Of a stretch of 64,000 nucleotides of DNA, positions 35,328 through 44,496 are shown one piece after another. The stretch covers positions 1 through 64,000 of the forward strand of contig NZ_JACHGR010000006.1 in assembly GCF_014202415.1 (NCBI RefSeq). Direction: 5' to 3'. Position numbers and translations under genes: made by a program. The stretch comes from Tolumonas osonensis (GTDB taxonomy: Bacteria > Pseudomonadota > Gammaproteobacteria > Enterobacterales > Aeromonadaceae). A model generated the notes under the pieces. It was not told the DNA's origin. It searched no databases and worked only from the letters and a program-made list of their open reading frames with translations. Within the stretch, counting starts at the first letter, position 1. The number at the start of each line of letters is the position of its first letter.

Positions 35328-36475
35328 ATGACATCCTTGGTCCAGTTTCCGCAAACCATCGTACCGGTGATCTGATAATTTTTATCAAACCGGGTCAGGT
35401 TTGCAATCAAGCCGGGCTGAATCGCCCCCAGTTTATCGTCCGCACCGATGGCCCGCGCCGGATACAGTGTCGCCATGCGCACCGCTTCATCCAGTGGCAG
35501 ACCGGCCTGTTCCACCAGTAACTGCACACCTTCTATCATGGTCAGGGCGGAGCCGCCAAGTGTTCCGTTAGCATCTTCGCAGCGTCCGTTACGCAGGAAG
35601 ACTTCGGCGCCGCAGAAATCAAATTTCTCGAACCCTTCCGGTGGCATGGCCGCCGCCGTCGCGTCCGTGACCAGACAGAGGCGTTCGCCCATCACTTTGT
35701 GGGCTAACCGCACATTTGCCCAGTGCACATGGAAACCATCCGCGACCACACCGGCATAGACGTCATGCCGATCATAAATGGCGCCGACAATGCCCGGTGT
35801 ACGGCCATTCTCGGTGGCGGTCATGGCGTTATATAAATGCGTGGCAAAACGGATTCCGGCATCAAAGCCGGCCATGGCCTGTTCATAGGTCGCCGCGGAA
35901 TGGCCGATACTGACGGTGATACCGGCATCGGCCAGCTGACGGATATGGCGTGCCAGATTCAGTTCCGGCGCCAGCGTGACTTTTTTCAGCCAGACAGCCT
36001 GCTGACACAAATAGGCGATCATATCATCGGAAGGCTGGCGTAACTGTTCTTCCGGATGGATACCCCGACGTTTCGGATTGGTATATGGCCCTTCAAGGTG
36101 CATGCCCAGCACCTGGTCCGGATGCGCCTGCATGAATGCTTTGGTTGCCGCCAGCGCCTGTTCAATGGTTTCATCACTGTCGCTGATCAGCGTTGGCAGG
36201 AAGCTGGTGGTGCCGGAGCGCAGGTTGGTGCGCTGCATGTGCGCCAGAGTGGCCACATCGGGGGTGTCATTAAACATGACACCGCCACACCCGTTCAGCT
36301 GCAGATCAATAAAACCGGGACAGAGAATATCACCCTGCATGTCTTGCTGCGGCAGATCAGCCGGAAGCTCTGCCTGTGGTAACAGCGCGACCACTTTTCC
36401 ATCGGCAACCACAACGGCTGTCTCCGTCAGCCGCTGATAACCCGTCAGGAGTACACTGTTACAAAGCGCGTACAT
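35324..36475 (-). CDS. nagA: N-acetylglucosamine-6-phosphate deacetylase
   Basis: 383 residues; E. coli NagA has 382. It removes acetate from GlcNAc-6-phosphate. Landmarks: CPGFIDLQLNGCGGVMFND (amidohydrolase N-terminal strand with the conserved GxxG), HLEGPYTNPKRRGIH (metal-binding Glu), SIGHSAATYEQA and ATHLYNAM (His ligands) and LVTDATAAA (catalytic Asp). Lies 10 nt after nagB and overlaps nagC, giving the operon nagB-nagA-nagC. Confidence 0.95.
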   Translation of the reverse strand: MYALCNSVLLTGYQRLTETAVVVADGKVVALLPQAELPADLPQQDMQGDILCPGFIDLQLNGCGGVMFNDTPDVATLAHMQRTNLRSGTTSFLPTLISDSDETIEQALAATKAFMQAHPDQVLGMHLEGPYTNPKRRGIHPEEQLRQPSDDMIAYLCQQAVWLKKVTLAPELNLARHIRQLADAGITVSIGHSAATYEQAMAGFDAGIRFATHLYNAMTATENGRTPGIVGAIYDRHDVYAGVVADGFHVHWANVRLAHKVMGERLCLVTDATAAAMPPEGFEKFDFCGAEVFLRNGRCEDANGTLGGSALTMIEGVQLLVEQAGLPLDEAVRMATLYPARAIGADDKLGAIQPGLIANLTRFDKNYQITGTMVCGNWTKDVI

Positions 36476-36485
36476 GTTTATCTCC

Positions 36486-37286
36486 TTAATACTTCGTTAA
36501 TTCAGGTGCTTCTAACTGCTGGAAGTAACGCAGTGTTTTTACCTTCAGTTCCATCGTCGCCGGCTCATCACAGACAATAATGCCGCGCGCATGCAGTTGC
36601 AGTGCCGACACCGTCCATAAATGATTCACACTGCCTTCGACCGCGGCCTGTACGGCTAATGCCTTGTTATGGCCGGTTGCCAGGATCAGGATCTCTTCCG
36701 CATCCAGCAAGGTACCGACACCGACCGTCAACGCCATTTTCGGCACCTGATTGATGTCATCGTCAAAGAAACGGGCATTATCAATCAGTGTTTCCTGCGT
36801 CAGGGTTTTGATCCGCGTACGGGAGCTTAACGAGGAGGCGGGTTCATTGAAAGCGATATGACCATCACTGCCAACACCACCGAAAAACAGCTTGATACCA
36901 CCGACGGCTTTGATTCTGGCTTCATAGGCTGCACATTCTGCCTGCAGATCGGCAGCGGTACCATCCAGAATATTAATGTTTTCTTTAGGAATATCGATGT
37001 GATTAAAGAAGTTATCAAACATAAAGCGGTGATAGCTTTGCGGATGATCGGCGCTTAACCCCACATATTCATCCATGTTGAAGGTGATGACGTGCGCAAA
37101 GCTGACTTCACCCTGCTGATAGAGTTTTATCAGTTCCTTATAGGTAGCCAGTGGTGTGCCACCAGTAGGTAATCCGAGAACGAAAGGGCGTTCCGCTGTA
37201 GGCGCAAACTGATTGATACGCTCCGCAATATAACGGGCAGACCATAAACCAACCTGAGCTTTATCTTTTAACGGCAGCATACGCAT
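36486..37286 (-). CDS. nagB: Glucosamine-6-phosphate deaminase
   Basis: 266 residues from [16 protein letters not shown]. coli NagB also has 266. It converts glucosamine-6-phosphate to fructose-6-phosphate and ammonia. Active-site segments: [21 protein letters not shown] (Asp72 region), [17 protein letters not shown] (Asp141/His143 region) and [15 protein letters not shown] sits 8 nt before ATG 37286; the upstream in-frame ATG at 37301 is itself part of that ribosome binding site. First gene of nagBAC. Confidence 0.95.
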   Translation of the reverse strand: MRMLPLKDKAQVGLWSARYIAERINQFAPTAERPFVLGLPTGGTPLATYKELIKLYQQGEVSFAHVITFNMDEYVGLSADHPQSYHRFMFDNFFNHIDIPKENINILDGTAADLQAECAAYEARIKAVGGIKLFFGGVGSDGHIAFNEPASSLSSRTRIKTLTQETLIDNARFFDDDINQVPKMALTVGVGTLLDAEEILILATGHNKALAVQAAVEGSVNHLWTVSALQLHARGIIVCDEPATMELKVKTLRYFQQLEAPELTKY

Positions 37287-37314
37287 TTGTGTTTTCTCCA
37301 TGAGGTCTCACTAC

Positions 37315-37335
37315 TTATTTTTAATTGTGAATAAA
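37315..37335. promoter_or_regulatory. NagC operator, nagB side
   Basis: TTATTT-N9-AATAAA, matching the NagC consensus TTATTT-N9-AAATAA well. Located 29 bp before the nagB start. Confidence 0.75.
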
Positions 37336-37388
37336 CATCCGGATTATTGCAATTGGGTTGACCATTTTTTTTCCACAAATACGCTTTA

Positions 37389-37404
37389 TGCGGCATAAAT
37401 CACA
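37389..37404 (+). promoter_or_regulatory. Possible CRP site between the two NagC operators
   Basis: TGCGG-CATAAA-TCACA: the right half is perfect, the left half is 3 of 5. Its position between the two operators corresponds to the E. coli nagE-nagB layout. Confidence 0.5.
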
Positions 37405-37408
37405 GAAC

Positions 37409-37429
37409 TTATTTCGTGATATAAACTAA
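37409..37429. promoter_or_regulatory. NagC operator, nagE side
   Basis: TTATTT-N9-AACTAA, one mismatch from consensus. Its centre is 94 bp from the other operator, about nine helical turns, as required for a repression loop. Confidence 0.75.
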
Positions 37430-37472
37430 GATGATTGTGGGGCTGCACAAATGCACTTATAGAGAGGAACAC

Positions 37473-38975
37473 ATGAACATTCTGGGTTATACGCAAAAAC
37501 TCGGCAAAGCCATCATGCTGCCAATTGCGATACTGCCAGTGGCGGCAATTCTGCTGCGTCTGGGACAAGCAGATATGCTGAATATTCCCTTTATGGCTCA
37601 GGCCGGGGGCGCTATCTTCGGGCAATTGCCATTACTGTTTGGTATCGGTATTGCGATTGGCTTATCAAAAGATGATGCCGGTGCGGCGGGGCTGGCCGGG
37701 GCAGCAGGGTACCTGGTGCTGACCGAGGCGGCGAAAACCATCAATCCCGAGATCAACATGTCATTTTTTGGCGGTATCGTGGCTGGTATCGTGGCTGGTC
37801 ATGTCTATAACCGTTTCCATGCGACCAGTTTGCCGGCATATCTGGCGTTCTTTGGCGGGAAACGGCTGGTACCGATCATGACGGGTCTTATCTGTCTGAT
37901 TCTGGCCGGGATCAGCGGGGTCGTGTGGCCGGCAATTCAGCATGGTATTGATACCTTCGGACATACTGTGGCGAATTCAGGCGCTATCGGCGAGTTTAGT
38001 TATGGTTTGCTGAACCGTGCGCTGATCCCGGTAGGGTTACACCATGTGATGAACTCCATCTTCTGGTTCGGTCTGGGCGAATGTACCAAGGTTGGCTATG
38101 AAGTCGCCGGTGCGCTGCATAATATCTGTCTGGCACCGGATGTGGTGAAAACCTTGTCGGTAGGCGGAGCTGTACCGGGTATCGACGGTGGCGTTATCAA
38201 AGAAATTGCCACGCAGGCGGCGCGTGGTGACCTGAACCGCTTCTTCGCCGGCGATCATACAGCAGGTGTGTTCATGACGGGTTTCTTCCCAATCATGATG
38301 TTTGGTCTGCCTGCGGCAGCGCTGGCGATGTATCTGGCTGCGCCGAAAGATCGTCGTGCTCAGGTAGGTGGTCTGCTGCTGTCTGTTGCGCTGACCGCAT
38401 TCCTGACCGGTGTGACTGAACCGCTGGAATTCATGTTCATGTTCCTGGCGCCGGCGCTGTATGCCGCTCATGCGGTATTGACCGGGGTGTCGCTGGTGGT
38501 GACCAACGCGCTGGGTGTACTGCATGGTTTCGGTTTCTCGGCTGGTCTGTTTGACTTCGTGATCAACTGGGGGCTGGCAACCAAACCTGCGCTGCTGCTG
38601 GTGATCGGTCTGGTGTTCGGTGTGGTTTACTTCACCGTGTTCTACACCGCAATCAAATGGTTTGATCTGAAAACTCCGGGTCGTGAAACCGACAACGGCG
38701 ATGTGCAAAGTTATACTGCAGCATCCAAAGACATGCAGGAGTTAGCAAACAACTATCTGGCAGCATTAGGAGGTGAAGAGAACCTCACCCAGATTGACGC
38801 CTGCATCACTCGTCTGCGTCTGTCTGTACGTGATATGCAACGCGTGAATGACAAGCAGCTGAAAGCGCTGGGCGCGAGTGGAATCGTGAAACTGAACGCC
38901 AACAATCTGCAGGTGGTCTTGGGTCCACAGGCTGAAATCGTGGCAGGTGCGATGAAAACGGCAATCGCCGGTTAA
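37473..38975 (+). CDS. nagE: N-acetylglucosamine PTS transporter, IICB component
   Basis: 500 residues from MNILGYTQKLGKAIMLPIAILPVAAIL, with GAGAGGAA upstream; the frame to 37431 is rejected. The IIC domain (residues ~1-370) has the glucose-family motifs HHVMNSIFWF and FLTGVTEPLEF. The IIB domain (~405-500) has the phosphocysteine in DACITRLRLSV near residue 444. E. coli NagE (648) has a further EIIA domain, which is absent here, so phosphate must come from a separate EIIA such as Crr. It imports and phosphorylates GlcNAc. Divergent from nagBAC with shared NagC control. Confidence 0.94.
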   Translation: MNILGYTQKLGKAIMLPIAILPVAAILLRLGQADMLNIPFMAQAGGAIFGQLPLLFGIGIAIGLSKDDAGAAGLAGAAGYLVLTEAAKTINPEINMSFFGGIVAGIVAGHVYNRFHATSLPAYLAFFGGKRLVPIMTGLICLILAGISGVVWPAIQHGIDTFGHTVANSGAIGEFSYGLLNRALIPVGLHHVMNSIFWFGLGECTKVGYEVAGALHNICLAPDVVKTLSVGGAVPGIDGGVIKEIATQAARGDLNRFFAGDHTAGVFMTGFFPIMMFGLPAAALAMYLAAPKDRRAQVGGLLLSVALTAFLTGVTEPLEFMFMFLAPALYAAHAVLTGVSLVVTNALGVLHGFGFSAGLFDFVINWGLATKPALLLVIGLVFGVVYFTVFYTAIKWFDLKTPGRETDNGDVQSYTAASKDMQELANNYLAALGGEENLTQIDACITRLRLSVRDMQRVNDKQLKALGASGIVKLNANNLQVVLGPQAEIVAGAMKTAIAG

Positions 38976-39004
38976 CTTAACGCACTGAACGTATAAGTCT
39001 GCAA

Positions 39005-39040
39005 GCCACTGCCCGTTTCGCGGCAGTGGCTTTTTTGTTT
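39005..39040 (+). terminator. Terminator after nagE
   Basis: GCCACTGCC / GGCAGTGGC (39005-39013, 39022-39030), loop CGTTTCGC, followed by TTTTTTGTTT. Confidence 0.9.
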
Positions 39041-39195
39041 ATGACATACGGCTTTTCGCGTAATAGTTAGACGATCTGCACGAGGTTTGCCAGCCCGGGG
39101 TTCTGATTTGGCAAATACCTATTGAGTGCAATGTCATAAATATGGATGATATCCGGTTATTGCATACAAAAGATAATCACTATCCGAGGTGAATG

Positions 39196-40857
39196 ATGAC
39201 CCAAGCGGAGCATCGACCAACCAATTTTATCCGTCAGATCATTGATGAGGATCTGGCGAGTGGCAAACATACAACTATTGCAACCCGTTTTCCGCCAGAG
39301 CCTAACGGCTACCTGCATATCGGTCACGCGAAATCCATCTGCCTGAATTTCGGCATCGCGCGTGACTATCAGGGCACCTGCAACCTGCGCTTCGATGATA
39401 CCAATCCGGTAAAAGAAGATGTGGAATATGTCGAGTCTATTCAGCGTGACGTGCAATGGCTGGGTTTTCAGTGGAATGGCACGGTACGTTACTCCTCGGA
39501 TTATTTCGATCAATTGCACGCCTATGCGGTTGAACTGATCAACAAAGGTCTGGCCTATGTTGATGAACTGACCCCGGAACAGATCCGTGAATACCGCGGT
39601 ACCCTGACTCAGGCGGGTAAAAACAGCCCGTTCCGTGATCGCAGCGTGGAAGAGAACCTGACGCTGTTTGAAAAAATGAAGAACGGCGGTTTCAAGGAAG
39701 GGGAAGCGTGTCTGCGCGCCAAAATCGATATGGCCTCTTCTTTTATGGTGATGCGTGATCCGGTGCTGTACCGTATCAAATTTGCTGATCACCATCAGAC
39801 CGGTGACAAATGGTGCATCTATCCGATGTACGACTTTACCCACTGTATTTCGGACGCGCTGGAAGGCATCACGCACTCCATCTGTACCCTGGAATTCCAG
39901 GACAACCGCCGTCTGTATGACTGGGTACTGGATAACATCTCCATTCCTTGCCATCCGCGTCAGTACGAATTCAGTCGTCTGAACCTCGAATATTCCATCA
40001 TGTCCAAGCGCAAGCTGAACCTGCTGGTGACCGAAGGAATTGTGGAAGGCTGGGATGACCCACGTATGCCAACCATCTCCGGTCTGCGTCGTCGTGGTTA
40101 TACGCCGGAAGCGGTGCGTGAATTCTGCCATCGTATCGGGGTGACCAAACAGGACAACACCGTTGAAATGAGCGCCCTGGAATCCTGCATCCGTGAAGAT
40201 CTGAACGAACGCGCACCACGTGCGATGGCGGTATTGGATCCGCTGCGTGTCGTGCTGGAAAACATGCCGGAAGATCATTTCGAAGAAATTTCGATCATCA
40301 ATCATCCGAACAAACCGGAAATGGGTTCACGTCTGGTGCCGTTCAGCCGTGAAATCTTCATTGACCGTGCTGATTTCCGCGAAGAAGCCAATAAACAGTA
40401 CAAACGTCTGGTGATGGGTAAAGAAGTGCGTCTGCGCCATGCTTATATCATCAAGGCTGAACGTGTAGAGAAAGACGCGGAAGGCAATATTACGACGCTG
40501 TACTGCTCGGTCGATCGCGATACGCTGGGTAAAGACCCGGCAGATGGCCGTAAAGTGAAAGGCGTTATTCACTGGGTTTCTGCCGCTCACGCGCTGGAAG
40601 CGGAAGTGCGTCTGTATGATCGTCTGTTCGCAGTTGCCAATCCGGGCGCGGCGGATGATTTCCTGAGCACCATCAATCCGCAATCCCTGCGGATTATAGG
40701 CCATGCGAAACTGGAACCATCACTGCGTGATGCCAAACCGGAATTCGTTTATCAGTTCGAACGTGAAGGTTATTTCTGTGCCGACAGCAAGCTGTCATCC
40801 GCAGACAAACCGGTGTTCAACCTGACCGTGGCACTGCGCGATACCTGGGTGGGTTAA
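39196..40857 (+). CDS. glnS: Glutaminyl-tRNA synthetase
   Basis: About 553 residues (a second ATG at 39193 adds one). Class I synthetase: the HIGH motif occurs as [14 protein letters not shown] near the N-terminus and KMSKS as [13 protein letters not shown] and the anticodon-binding beta barrels in the C-terminal third are conserved. It charges tRNA-Gln. GAGGTGA precedes the start. It follows nagE as in E. coli. An inverted repeat TTTGCCA/TGGCAAA (39086-39115) lies upstream in the promoter region. A strong terminator follows. Confidence 0.97.
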   Translation: MTQAEHRPTNFIRQIIDEDLASGKHTTIATRFPPEPNGYLHIGHAKSICLNFGIARDYQGTCNLRFDDTNPVKEDVEYVESIQRDVQWLGFQWNGTVRYSSDYFDQLHAYAVELINKGLAYVDELTPEQIREYRGTLTQAGKNSPFRDRSVEENLTLFEKMKNGGFKEGEACLRAKIDMASSFMVMRDPVLYRIKFADHHQTGDKWCIYPMYDFTHCISDALEGITHSICTLEFQDNRRLYDWVLDNISIPCHPRQYEFSRLNLEYSIMSKRKLNLLVTEGIVEGWDDPRMPTISGLRRRGYTPEAVREFCHRIGVTKQDNTVEMSALESCIREDLNERAPRAMAVLDPLRVVLENMPEDHFEEISIINHPNKPEMGSRLVPFSREIFIDRADFREEANKQYKRLVMGKEVRLRHAYIIKAERVEKDAEGNITTLYCSVDRDTLGKDPADGRKVKGVIHWVSAAHALEAEVRLYDRLFAVANPGAADDFLSTINPQSLRIIGHAKLEPSLRDAKPEFVYQFEREGYFCADSKLSSADKPVFNLTVALRDTWVG

Positions 40858-40881
40858 TTCACCCGGTTCAAGCCGAAAACA

Positions 40882-40916
40882 AAAACCGCCGGTTAAACAA
40901 CGGCGGTTTTTTTATT
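40882..40916 (+). terminator. Terminator after glnS
   Basis: AAAACCGCCG / CGGCGGTTTT (40882-40891, 40901-40910), loop GTTAAACAA, followed by a T-rich run. Confidence 0.92.
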
Positions 40917-40940
40917 TTTGAGCCTTAATCCGGTACTGCA

Positions 40941-41165
40941 TTAATAATGCGGCGGCGGGGTTTCTTCGCTCTGGCTGGCGATCTGACTGACCACCATCTC
41001 TTTCATGCGGCTGATAATCAGGGTCATCTGATGCTGTAGCTTGTCCAGATCCTGCTGCTGAAGCGTCAACGCTTGGTTCAGCTGTTCAATGGTATCGTCC
41101 TGAAAAGCCAGCCGGCTTTCCAGATGTTCAATCCGTTCATGAAGCTCGTTTATCTGCTGTAACAT
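40941..41165 (-). CDS. slyX: SlyX family protein
   Basis: 74 residues, almost entirely coiled coil (IEHLESRLAFQDDTIEQLNQALTLQQQDL), ending in the diagnostic TPPPHY. E. coli SlyX has 72 residues. The protein is widespread but its function is not established. Divergent from fkpA, as in several gammaproteobacteria where slyX and fkpA are neighbours. Confidence 0.92.
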   Translation of the reverse strand: MLQQINELHERIEHLESRLAFQDDTIEQLNQALTLQQQDLDKLQHQMTLIISRMKEMVVSQIASQSEETPPPHY

Positions 41166-41335
41166 TGTTTCACTCTTCTCCGGTAGACCGGCGCATTATA
41201 TGCCTTATCATTTTTCTCACAATTACCTTTATGGCCCCTGTTGTTAGTTTAAAACAGGGGTTAGTATAGAGCGCTTGCTGAAGAGCCTCTCGTTAATAAG
41301 AACAGAGAGCCGGATTTGTTCTCGTGGAGAAAATA

Positions 41336-42115
41336 ATGAAAAAAATGATCAAGATGTCTTTGTTGGCGGTTGCAGTGACAGTATCTCTGGCTGCATGTCA
41401 GAAAGAAGAAGCCAAGGCGCCTGTTGCCGATAAAGTTGAGCTGAAAACATTCGAGCAGCAATCGGCTTATGCGATTGGTCTGTCTATGGGACGCTATATT
41501 AATACCACGTTGTCCCGTCAGCAGGATCTGGGTGTAAAACTGGACAACGAGATGATTCTGAACGGCGTTAAAGACGGTCTGGCGAAAAAGGCCCAGATGA
41601 GCGACGCAGATATCGAGAAAGCGCTGAAAGCGTATGATCAGAAGATCAACGAAGCGGCAACCAAGAAAGCCGAAACCGATGCCAAAGCCAGTTTAGAAAA
41701 CGGTAAGAAATACCTGGAAGAGAATGCCAAGAAACAGGGCGTGACAGTCACCCAATCCGGTCTGCAATACGAAGTGTTGAAGATGGGTACCGGTGAAAAA
41801 CCAAAAGCGACCGATGAAGTTCGTGTTCACTATCTGGGTACACTGACTGACGGCACTAAATTCGACAGCTCTTACGATCGTAAAGAGCCAGCTGAATTCC
41901 CGCTGGATCGTGTTATTCCGGGCTGGACCGAAGGCGTGCAGCTGATGCCAGTTGGTTCCAAGTTCAAATTCACTCTGCCGGCTGCGCTGGCTTACGGTGA
42001 ACAGGGTGCCGGTTCTATTCCGCCAAACTCTGTACTGGTGTTTGAAGTAGAACTGCTGGACATCGTGAAAGATCAGGCTAAACCTGCAGAAGCAGCGCCA
42101 GAAGCCAAAAAATAA
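41336..42115 (+). CDS. fkpA: FkpA-type peptidyl-prolyl isomerase, predicted lipoprotein
   Basis: 259 residues. N-terminal helical dimerisation domain (~30-130), then an FKBP domain (~150-245) with VRVHYLGTLTDGTKFDSSYDR, EFPLDRVIPGWTEGVQLMPVGSKFKFTLP and AYGEQGAGSIPPNSVLVFEVELL. It assists folding in the envelope. Unlike E. coli FkpA, the signal peptide ends in a lipobox, SLAAC (Cys near residue 21), so membrane anchoring is predicted, as in Mip proteins. GTGGAG before ATG 41336 sets the start. The C-terminus is Ala/Lys-rich. Confidence 0.92.
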   Translation: MKKMIKMSLLAVAVTVSLAACQKEEAKAPVADKVELKTFEQQSAYAIGLSMGRYINTTLSRQQDLGVKLDNEMILNGVKDGLAKKAQMSDADIEKALKAYDQKINEAATKKAETDAKASLENGKKYLEENAKKQGVTVTQSGLQYEVLKMGTGEKPKATDEVRVHYLGTLTDGTKFDSSYDRKEPAEFPLDRVIPGWTEGVQLMPVGSKFKFTLPAALAYGEQGAGSIPPNSVLVFEVELLDIVKDQAKPAEAAPEAKK

Positions 42116-42127
42116 TCTCTGATTATT

Positions 42128-42156
42128 TCCGGAGCTGCTATCGCCGCAGCTCCGGA
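42128..42156. terminator. Hairpin between fkpA and the GNAT gene
   Basis: Perfect 11-bp stem TCCGGAGCTGC / GCAGCTCCGGA, loop TATCGCC, without a clear U-tract. It lies between convergent genes. Confidence 0.55.
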
Positions 42157-42171
42157 TCCACCTCGCCAGAT

Positions 42172-42669
42172 TTATTCGTCTGGCAACGCATACTGCTGTT
42201 GTTGCCTAATCTCGTCTGTTTCCGCCAGTTGCATTCCAACCCGTTTTAGTAGTGCCTGAGAGGCCGGATTATTGATATGGCAGCTCGCCGTTATCAGGCT
42301 TGCCGGATGATGGTTCCGCCAGGCGTTGATCACCGCGGTCAGCGCTTCGGTCATTAACCCTTGCCGCCAGTATTCCGGGTGCAGCCAGAAACTCAGCTCG
42401 GCATAGTTTCCCTGTGGCTGAATACTGATCAAACCTATCAGGTCGTCAACGGCTGCGAGTTGTATCGCATAACAGCAGCCAGAACCGCTTACATGCTGTT
42501 TTTGCTGCGACATGATCCAGCGCAGTAACTGGCTATCCGATTGTGGCATGAGGCAGCCGGTACTGGCCTGAACAAACCGCGGATCCTGCACGACAGTATT
42601 GATCGGTTTCATGTCCCGTAATGCGATGGGCCGTAAATGTAAACGGATTGTTGATAGTGGTGGCATCAT
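42172..42669 (-). CDS. GNAT acetyltransferase, RimJ/RimL-like
   Basis: 165 residues of the Acetyltransf_3 type: IRLHLRPIALRDMKPI at the N-terminus, AELSFWLHPEYWRQGLMTEALTAVI (acetyl-CoA binding region, residues ~89-113) and HINNPASQALLKRVGM. Proteins of this type acetylate N-terminal amines of ribosomal proteins or small molecules. The substrate cannot be inferred. Monocistronic, convergent with fkpA, divergent from the YciI-like gene. Confidence 0.8.
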   Translation of the reverse strand: MMPPLSTIRLHLRPIALRDMKPINTVVQDPRFVQASTGCLMPQSDSQLLRWIMSQQKQHVSGSGCCYAIQLAAVDDLIGLISIQPQGNYAELSFWLHPEYWRQGLMTEALTAVINAWRNHHPASLITASCHINNPASQALLKRVGMQLAETDEIRQQQQYALPDE

Positions 42670-42741
42670 GCGGATAACTGGCTGATACTGAATTAAGAGC
42701 TGGATTGATAATAACCCGGATTGTCAGCGCGGAGGTGCACT

Positions 42742-43032
42742 ATGTTCGTTATTTCCCTGATCTACAAAGCCGATATTGCACAGATTGATGCCCATATGGA
42801 CGCACATAAAAAATATCTGCAGGAACAGTATGACGCCGGCCATTTTATTGCTTCCGGACGTAAAGTTCCCAGAACCGGTGGCATCATTCTGGCGCGTTCA
42901 GAAAGTCTGGAGACGCTGGAGCCGATTCTGGCGGCGGATCCGTTCCATCTGCATAAACTGGCGGATTATGAAATTACCGAATTTATGCCCACCATGGTTG
43001 GTGACGAATTCCGTAATCTGCTCGGAGTCTGA
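42742..43032 (+). CDS. YciI-like protein
   Basis: 96 residues from MFVISLIYKADIAQIDAHMDAHKKYL. GGAGGTG precedes this ATG and rejects the 7-residue longer frame. The YCII domain shows the conserved His-Asp pair (DAHMDAH) and a DPFHLHKLADYEITEF segment. E. coli YciI-type proteins are proposed small hydrolase or isomerase-like enzymes, but the function is unproven. Followed by a hairpin between it and the convergent CinA-like gene. Confidence 0.85.
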   Translation: MFVISLIYKADIAQIDAHMDAHKKYLQEQYDAGHFIASGRKVPRTGGIILARSESLETLEPILAADPFHLHKLADYEITEFMPTMVGDEFRNLLGV

Positions 43033-43041
43033 GGTCGTTAA

Positions 43042-43067
43042 CAACTCCGGCCGGGGCGCCGGAGTTG
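43042..43067. terminator. Hairpin between the YciI-like and CinA-like genes
   Basis: CAACTCCGG / CCGGAGTTG, loop CCGGGGCG, with GTTTTGG after it on the plus strand. Convergent genes on both sides. Confidence 0.6.
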
Positions 43068-43089
43068 GTTTTGGCGTACGGCGCGGAGC

Positions 43090-44247
43090 TTAAGGCCGGT
43101 AGGAGCTGTCGGTACGTTGCAGTGTCTGATAGTCACCCAGTACAGGTTGTTTCAGCAGATAACGGCGCAGCATATCCTGCGCTGCAAAAGCAATAATCCG
43201 GCGCTGCAGGGTCACATCCAGCGTGCGGACAAACAGGGTTTGTGCCCAGCCGTGAATACCATCCCACAGGGCGATCGGATAACGTTGTTCTTTGGCGGTA
43301 CCGATGGCCAGTGTCAGTCGGGAGTGATGCTGGATATGTTGTAGCAGCTCATCTGCGCTGTCAGGCAAATGCGCATGATAATCCGCACACAGGTTTGGCA
43401 TATCCGGCGCCAGTTCAGTCAGCAGTTCACCGCAGGTACTTCCCTCCAGAATCTCCAGATGTGTCTCCAACAATGCAGCCAGGCGTTTCGGCATGTCCAG
43501 ATAGTCGGAAGCGACCAGGTAAGGCGTTATGACCGACAGCAATTGTTTTTCCGCCGTATCGAAATCGGCGTCCGCATGCTGACTGATTAGTTTCATCTCG
43601 ATAATCGGCATGGATGAGCGATAGCCCAGCTCAATATGTTCCGGCCAGCAGAGGGGATCCAGCATATCGCTCAGCGAGGATTCGGAAATGCCGAAGGTGA
43701 AATAACGGCGGACGACGGCTGCCCCATAAGAAAATTGCTGTTTCAGATCCGGAATGATCTGCTCGTTAACCATCTGTTTGAATTCGTTCGGGACGCCCGG
43801 TGTGAAATAGCAAACCGCGTTATTGATCTTTAATTTAAAACCGCAAGCGGTACCAATCGGGTTATCCAGTACGGTTGACCCCTGCGGTAACATTGCCTGT
43901 TTACGGTTGCTGGCAGGCATGACACGGCCCCGGTTGGAAAATTTCTGTTCCATATTGGCCAGCCAGTCGCTGTTCAGTTCCAGCGGGACACCCGCTACCT
44001 GCGCGACCGCATCCGTTGTTTTATCGTCAGAAGTGGGGCCCAGGCCGCCGTTAAAGATAATGACATCGGCAATCAGACTACGTTCACGTAATACATCCGT
44101 TAAATCGTCCATACGATCGCCGACCGTCTGCCGACGGCGAACCTGCCAGCCTTGCTCCAGCAGCTGCAGACTCACCCAAGAGGCATTGGTGTCGACGGTG
44201 AAACCAGTAAGAACTTCATCTCCGGTAGTTATTATTTCTATGATCAT
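43090..44247 (-). CDS. CinA-like protein (YfaY type)
   Basis: 385 residues. The N-terminal MoCF_biosynth domain (residues ~1-170) is clear: EIITTGDEVLTGFTVDTNASW, FNGGLGPTSDDKTTDAVA and YFTPGVPNEFKQM. The C-terminal part is a degenerate CinA/PncC-like region without the usual GGxTSG-like signature of nicotinamide-nucleotide amidases. E. coli YfaY (400 residues) has this same architecture. N-terminal COG1058 proteins can be ADP-ribose pyrophosphatases. Activity here is unproven. Confidence 0.82.
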   Translation of the reverse strand: MIIEIITTGDEVLTGFTVDTNASWVSLQLLEQGWQVRRRQTVGDRMDDLTDVLRERSLIADVIIFNGGLGPTSDDKTTDAVAQVAGVPLELNSDWLANMEQKFSNRGRVMPASNRKQAMLPQGSTVLDNPIGTACGFKLKINNAVCYFTPGVPNEFKQMVNEQIIPDLKQQFSYGAAVVRRYFTFGISESSLSDMLDPLCWPEHIELGYRSSMPIIEMKLISQHADADFDTAEKQLLSVITPYLVASDYLDMPKRLAALLETHLEILEGSTCGELLTELAPDMPNLCADYHAHLPDSADELLQHIQHHSRLTLAIGTAKEQRYPIALWDGIHGWAQTLFVRTLDVTLQRRIIAFAAQDMLRRYLLKQPVLGDYQTLQRTDSSYRP

Positions 44248-44447
44248 GGTGGTTCCGGTAGGTTGGTTAAGTCGTTTTATACTAACAACCAGTTACTATC
44301 GACACCACTTTTTCAGGCCATATCGCCAGTAAAACAAACCGCGCAACCAGAATATTTTACCGTAATGATCGATGTTATTTTCGCCAACGTACTTCTGAAT
44401 AGGGTTATCAGAAGGGGATCTTGGTGACAGGTCTCTCTGGATGGTGT

Positions 44448-44471
44448 AGATTTCTGGATGTCCAGACGTTT
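44448..44471 (+). promoter_or_regulatory. MetJ operator (three tandem met boxes) upstream of metA
   Basis: Consecutive 8-mers AGATTTCT, GGATGTCC and AGACGTTT match AGACGTCT at 6, 5 and 7 of 8 positions. They end 25 bp before the metA start. Cooperative MetJ binding needs tandem boxes, so SAM-dependent repression is expected. Confidence 0.75.
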
Positions 44472-44496
44472 TTACTGATAGATGTGGGAGCTAGTC

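Noticed and set aside
39157-40305. Open frame of 382 codons on the minus strand over glnS
   Set aside because: Shadow of glnS, which has all synthetase motifs on the other strand.
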